A stretch of DNA of 64,000 bases from Diadema setosum (taxonomy: Eukaryota; Echinodermata; Echinoidea; Diadematoida; Diadematidae): contig CM067075.1 of the NCBI GenBank assembly GCA_033980235.1, positions 11,568,292 to 11,632,291 on the forward strand, in the 5' to 3' direction. Made by a program: the position numbers and the translations under genes. Positions within the stretch are counted from its first letter, which is position 1, and each line of letters begins with the position of its first letter. Shown piece by piece: positions 58,872 through 64,000 of the stretch. A model generated the notes under the pieces. The model saw only the letters and a program-made list of their open reading frames with translations. It did no database searches and was not told the DNA's origin.

Positions 58872-58963
58872 TTAACCCATTGAGGGCGGGCTGGTATTGC
58901 TACAACACGCATTTCCCATTAATCCTTGCCCGAGTATACTCAGGACTGATCCTCAACTGGTTC
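58872..58963 (-). mobile_element. Short TTAACCC MITE, copy 5 (inverted)
   Basis: Reverse orientation: TTAACCCATTGAGGGCGGGC, GCTACAACACGCATTTCCCA, then CCCGAGTATACTCAGG and TCCTCAACTGGTT. The right TTAA is mutated. Confidence 0.8.
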
Positions 58964-59046
58964 TAACATACCTGCTTGACTGCATCTAACTTGAAGGCTC
59001 ATTTTCTCAATACTGTGTCTGTCTGGTTGCCAGCATCCGTACCTTT

Positions 59047-59243
59047 TACTGTAAAAGTTGAAATTTTCGCGCATGTTTTGCAATCCGAAACTAGCGCGAA
59101 AATAAAAGCATGCGAATATTTTAGCTTGCCATCTGCTCAGGTAGTTGATGTTTGGATTCCGCAGAATTAGAAACATGCGAAACTCTTCTTAACCCAGGCA
59201 AGCGTGAAAAATTAGTTGCGCAAAAATATCCACTTTTACAGTA
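59047..59243. mobile_element. Palindromic MITE, TACTGTAAAAGT ends, copy 1
   Basis: 197 bp. Left TACTGTAAAAGTTGAAATTT, right AAATATCCACTTTTACAGTA. Contains CGCGCATGTTTTGCAATCCG, ATAAAAGCATGCGAATATTT and ATTCCGCAGAATTAG. Confidence 0.82.
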
Positions 59244-59979
59244 ATTGATGAAATGTACTCTTTCAACAAATCATAAGTGATATCAGTGGAAAGCCCTGAG
59301 TCATGTGACTCTCAAATATATACAAAATTATAAGATTTATTTTTTCCACATATAATTCCATGTTCCTTTTTTTATAAAGATAATCTCTGTATCTTCTGAT
59401 ATGCCAATAAAGTCTGTGCAGTTTCTTCTCTCCATACCCCCCCCCCCCACCCAGTAAAAGAAAATGATACGATGAGGAACCCAACCCATTTGTTGCTTTC
59501 ACTTGACTGTGCTGTGCTTGTATAATATTCTAATGTTTTATGCAGTGAAATTGCCACGATTGTAGCTTAAATTTCTTCTTGCATTCTGGAACATTTTTTT
59601 CCCTCCCACAACTGATAGGCAAAGGAGTAGAAATGAGGATTTGCTAGGACACAAAACCAAAAAGAGAAAGTTGTAGAAAGGTGTGATAGGACAGTGCAAA
59701 TCACTGGAATTGATATTAACTAGGAATATGGAGGTGTGTCTACGTATGGCACTTTGGTCAAAGGGGAAAAGCCATTGGATAAGTGATAATTTGCAGCTCA
59801 ATTCCATTCCAGACAAGCCAAAATCAAGAAAAAGGAAAAGATTATTTAGAACGTAAATGAGGAACAGGGCAGGGTATGGGCATTGTGATTTCAAATTGGT
59901 TGGATCCACATATGTTTTGCTTTCATAAATGTGTTTATAGGTCAGTAAATTATTAGGGAGGAGTAAAGCATGTCAATGA

Positions 59980-60350
59980 AAGGGCATCCGTGGACTTTAG
60001 TGCCAACGGAGAGGCAGGATGTCACACCATACCCCCTCTCTCTGAATCCGCAAGAAGCGGGCAAAGCGAAAGTTAATCTTGTCCTTTAAAAGCAGTTTGG
60101 CATCCGTGAGCTCCCGAGCCCCCTCACCCTTTTTACATTCCAGACTTTGTCTCTTTCTATCACCTCCATCTGGCCGTAAAATGCATCGGACATTGAATCA
60201 TAGAATGTCCATATATTGCCATTGATTGAAAAGAGGCCCGCGCTCGGGGCGGCCGAGGGGGAGACGGGAAAGGCTTGCAAGCGTACAGGTACTCCAGCTG
60301 CGCGAACATGCAGCCGTGCGGAGTATAATACGCACGTCTACATGACGTGT
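59980..60350. other. GC-richer complex block, candidate regulatory element or CpG-rich promoter
   Basis: Contains AGCGGGCAAAGCGAAAG, TCGGGGCGGCCGAGGGGGAG, CAGCTGCGCGAACATGCAGC and GCGGAGTATAATACGC, the most CpG-dense stretch of the right part. Minus-strand frames are open for about 60 codons, but no domain or splice partner was found. Confidence 0.22.
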
Positions 60351-61211
60351 GTGTGTGTATCCCTCTCAAACTTAATGCATCTCCCTGTTATTTTAAGGTT
60401 TTTGCCAATTCATCTTTGTTAGATGTAGATGTAGGGAGATGTGTGGGAATATGTGCCTTATATCTGGGGGATTCGTGGACCTAATTTGCCCTCTGAGGCT
60501 TTGGGCACTGTACTCTAGGGGTTGCCCTTCTCAAACTGAAGTCAATACTGTGGCCAAGAGGAAGACATGGATTTTGTGTCTTGCCAGCTAAGTGCAGAGT
60601 GGGATTTCTTATTCCTTTTTTTTTATTTATTAATAGATCTATGTACATACGTGTATGTTTGTTTGTTTGTTCATCTTTAAACGCTACAAAAATCAAGTGT
60701 CCATGAAAAATGTTATCCATTGTATGCCACTTTCAGTTGATGAAAACAAATTTGTAGGGACAGGTAATGATAAGTCTTACACAATTGTATGAATTAGTAT
60801 GGCTCTTTCGATTGTAATACTCCAATTACATACAAACATTCTAAGAGCTTAGTACGTTGATATACATATGTACTTTATGATGTGTTGAGAGGTCAAGGAA
60901 ATGTTATCTGTACAATGTTTCTTGAAAACTTATTTGCAAGCTGTGCTTTTGAAAAACTACCTATAGGGTGCAATTGGTTTCAACTGAACATCGTAGACTA
61001 CAATAGTACAATGTGTTTCACATAATTGATTTCAGAGATAGTCTGTAGTTCATTAACTCTGTTGGCACTTTTAGTGCCAATTGACACAGAAAACCTCTGT
61101 ATACACTCTGTTCAAAGTCCCTCGCAAAAAAAAGGGTTAAAGAAATTATTAGATTTCTTGTGCCAGAATGTATCACATCAACAAAGAATAACTATTTTCT
61201 TGTAATGGATC

Positions 61212-61333
61212 ATACCAGGGACCTGCTTTGTGAAGAGCTATAATTGATTATATTTCTATCATAAGTCTATGGTAGCCTGTGTGTTAAGGAATTTTATAAT
61301 AGATTACATCTTTTGATGAAACAGGGTCCAGAT
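61212..61333. repeat. Worn GGACC..GGTCC inverted repeat
   Basis: CAGGGACCTGCTTTGTGAAG at the left and TTTTGATGAAACAGGGTCC at the right, with inner ATAATTGATTATATTTCTAT and ATTTTATAATAGATTACAT. It looks like a decayed relative of the GGCCCC MITEs. Confidence 0.4.
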
Positions 61334-62392
61334 TTGTTTTGTTGTCTTAAGCTGTTTACATTGTGTATTTTGAAGGACTTTGTATTAGAACCTCATTCTG
61401 GCATTAGATTTCACTGTGGTAGGTTCTTATTTTCATAATGAACTGTCATCCAATGAGTCAAGTGATTCTTTGCAATTTGAAATGATTTTTGTAATGTTGT
61501 TTCAAATGATGATTGATCCGACAAATTATCCCCTGTTGTTCCCTAGTTGAATGACCCTAACTAGAATTCTGATATTTGTAGTTGTTGACATACATACATG
61601 TACATGTAATTGATCTCTTCTATTTCCCAGAATTTCAGGTGTTGTTGTCATCGTCATGTTTTTTTTTTTTTTTTCATTTTGCCTCTGTCTCATAGGGATA
61701 TGAAGTGTGATCTCTCATTAAATTTCTATTTTCCCTGATTTTCTTATTCAAATATGTGCTATTATCCCATTATCATAATCATATATCAAAATACATAGTA
61801 TCAAAATATGACGGCAAAGTCCAAGTGCTCATGAACAAGAGTGGATAGGTACCCAGAGCTGGTAAAAATCAGAATTGAGGTCAAGGAGCTTGCTTTGTTA
61901 TAAATGCTATGCAGATTTGCAATGCATCAGGGTAACCTTCCCATCCAGCTTTGTTTGATCACATTTGAAACAGATGATTTAGAATGTGAGAAAGAGGAAG
62001 AAAGTACATTTGTCACAAGACTGAAGACTCATTTTTACTTCATTTGTTGTTGTTTTGTTTTTCCTTTGGGGGAATGCTGACGGATAGATACTGTTGACTC
62101 TGCAAATTGTGCAAGAAATCTGCACTGTCCTTGAAAAGAAGAATATGAGTGGATACAGCCCTCTACCTAATAAGATTCAAGGCAGGAAGATAGTTAAGTG
62201 AAGATATGATTTCTGTGTGCTTTTGCCCTGTGAGTCCACACATCATGAACTGATACCGAATTTGTGTCAATTTTGGTGTTAGCTCAAGGGAACTCCTTTT
62301 GTTAGGAAACATGCCATCATTTGTTCAGGAGCTGAGTGAAGTACAGTGGTAGAAATCCATTAATAGTTGATAAGGATTTTCTCTGTCTTCTT

Positions 62393-62397
<5 letters not shown>

Positions 62398-62427
<30 letters not shown>
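62398..62427. repeat. (TC)n microsatellite
   Basis: About fifteen TC units; shorter TC/GA tracts lie at about 46200-46222 and 51276-51310. Confidence 0.92.
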
Positions 62428-62431
<4 letters not shown>

Positions 62432-63283
62432 AAGCAATGAAGTTTGATTTTCTTTGTTTTAAAGAAAGTTTAGTCTGGATGAGGTCAGTCAGTTTGAGTT
62501 ATCAAACAGCAAATATCTTAGATGTGCCCCAAGTGCATAAATTACAATAAGCATGCATTTCTCAATTTGCTATTATGTGTGTGTGTGTGTGTGTGTAATG
62601 ATAAATGAAGAAATTAGTGAAGGAGTACAATTTGTATAATGAATGGTTTCCCAGTTTTTTAGTCAGGCAGTTGTCTTTTGTGTGTGTGTGTGGAAAAGAG
62701 TATGGATGACTAATCATGAGGTGCCGTATAATGATTGGTTCCCCCCCCCCCCCCCCCCCGTACCATTAATTCAATTGGCATTTGGGTAGTCTGAACAGAT
62801 TCATCCTAAGATAATGGCATTCATTCACATTTTTTTTTCAAGACAATGTACACTCTGTTGTATCATACAATGTGAAGGTATGGTTTTCATACTATATGAT
62901 GTGGGTTTGACACCTTTTTTAGCATTGTAATCCATCCATCCACCAGTATCAAATGTCCCGTCAAGATTCCAATCACATGAGTAGAAATTTGAGGTGCGGA
63001 GCTGTGCAAATGATACGCAGAATTGATCGATTTGAGAAGATGTGGGTCTATCTTGATGGGGTCTGTGTTCAGATTGTGTGTATATTTTTCTGTGTGTGCA
63101 TTTCTGTGTTTCTACTTGTCTGATTGTGTGTGTTTGTACATTATATGCATTCTTTTGCGTTACCCTCTGATTGTGTGTGCTTGTGTGTATATGAGCATTT
63201 TTATGTGTCTGATTGTGCATGTGTGTGTGTCTGTGTGCGTGTTTTTCTGAATGGTAGGAAATGACTAGAATTGATAGACTGAC

Positions 63284-63495
63284 TAGTATAAAAGTGGATA
63301 TTTTCGAGCGACTAATTTTTTGCGCTCGGCTGGGTAAGAAGAATGTCGCGTGTTTTTAATTCCGCGGAATCCAGACATCAACTACTGAAACATATGGCAA
63401 GCAAAAATATTCACATGCTTTTATTTTTGCGTGATTTCGGATTGCGCGAAATGCGCGAAAACTTCAACACCGCAAAAATTTCCACTTTTACAGTA
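63284..63495. mobile_element. Palindromic MITE, TACTGTAAAAGT ends, copy 2 (inverted)
   Basis: Reverse-orientation relative of the 59047 copy: TAAAAGTGGATATTTTCGAG at the left, GCAAAAATTTCCACTTTTAC then AGTA at the right, with ATTCCGCGGAATCCAGACAT in the centre. Confidence 0.82.
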
Positions 63496-63648
63496 CGGTT
63501 AGTAGAAGATAAAAGCCCTTTTTAAAATGACACAGAATACAAATTGTAGATATAGGAAGGGTTGAAGACTTGACCTGTGCCCCATCAGCCTATTGCGAGG
63601 AAAAAAAAAAGAAAAAAAAAACCTTTTCCCTCATACATTGTAAGAGCA

Positions 63649-63662
63649 GTTACCATGGCAAC
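63649..63662. promoter_or_regulatory. Perfect RFX X-box GTTACCATGGCAAC
   Basis: The 14-mer fits the palindromic RFX binding consensus (GTNRCC, AT, then a RGYAAC-type half). RFX factors drive ciliary genes in animals. It lies in a complex sequence block near the right edge, so the target gene may lie outside the window. The same block has TTGCTCAAAGCAAC about 65 bases on. Confidence 0.4.
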
Positions 63663-64000
63663 AAGTGAAAATCCTGAAAGCAGATTGGCTGTTGCCGCAG
63701 TAGATGCCACGTGCATTGTGTTGCTCAAAGCAACAGGATCCTAGAGATGAGATAGTAAAGAATGGAGCGTGCTATGGTGGGGGCGGGGGTGGGGGCATGG
63801 TGTACGGGGTTCATTTGAAAGAAGTTTCAGAGATAACAATGTATAATGTGGGTCAGTTGCTGTCGGCTACATGTGTAATTTGCGTGAGGACACATAGGTT
63901 TATAAGAGAGGACGACAGGGAAATAAAAGGTAGGGGGTGGGTGGGGTGCAAGGGGTATATTTTAACTTTGGCGCATTGTCTCGGCTTCTGCTCTGTATCC

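Larger units (their letters stand above)
50540..64000. other. No host gene recognised; repeats plus complex noncoding blocks
   Basis: About 13.5 kb with no recognisable coding exon. Between low-complexity tracts there are complex blocks of balanced composition at about 53.1-53.4, 53.55-54.06, 56.27-56.45, 58.56-58.74 and 59.98-60.35 kb, rich in TAAT, ATTAAT and ATGCAAAT-like words. They might be regulatory or conserved noncoding DNA; no RNA gene was recognised. Confidence 0.55.

Noticed and set aside
60086..60280. Minus-strand frame with NIWTFYDSMSDAFYGQMEVI that could end at a gtgagg donor
   Set aside because: No acceptor with a matching phase, no partner exon and no known family; left as part of a GC-rich block.

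Overview
The window is a piece of animal nuclear genome. It is AT-rich and carries a spliced gene with consensus GT/AG introns, dense microsatellites, APE-type LINE retrotransposons and many short inverted-repeat elements. The best guess is a marine deuterostome invertebrate, most likely an echinoderm. That rests on a LINE whose open reading frame starts with a virus-like 2A motif (known from sea-urchin elements) and on repeat types I associate with echinoderm genomes. The species is not determined.

Left half (1-30.9 kb, minus strand): one gene, VPS41, a HOPS-complex tethering subunit. I could place 21 coding exons by hand. Every junction is GT/AG, every phase matches, and the exons join into 814 codons without a stop. 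The start codon is at 30883-30881. The last exon seen (9-83) ends at a donor site, so only the C-terminal part of about 100 residues, with the RING-H2 domain, lies left of the window. A long Asp/Glu tract near the N-terminus is encoded by a degenerate trinucleotide microsatellite. The introns are full of mobile DNA: a broken 2A-bearing LINE (1520-3784), several fold-back elements, three copies of a repeat with a G/C hairpin at one end, and a 158-bp tandem array carrying six perfect AGGTCA direct repeats.

Right half (30.9-64 kb): no host gene could be recognised. It holds a nearly intact plus-strand LINE with a poly(A) tail (46881-50235), a 3' scrap of another LINE (about 33.9-34.4 kb), small inverted-repeat elements, microsatellites and homopolymers. 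Several stretches of complex, GC-richer sequence could be regulatory or conserved non-coding DNA. One 63-codon open frame (50347-50538) has coding-like composition but no assignable function.

A theme across the window is that several unrelated-looking short element families begin and end exactly at TTAA, often TTAACCC...GGGTTAA. This suggests they were moved by a TTAA-targeting (piggyBac-type) transposase that is not itself encoded here.
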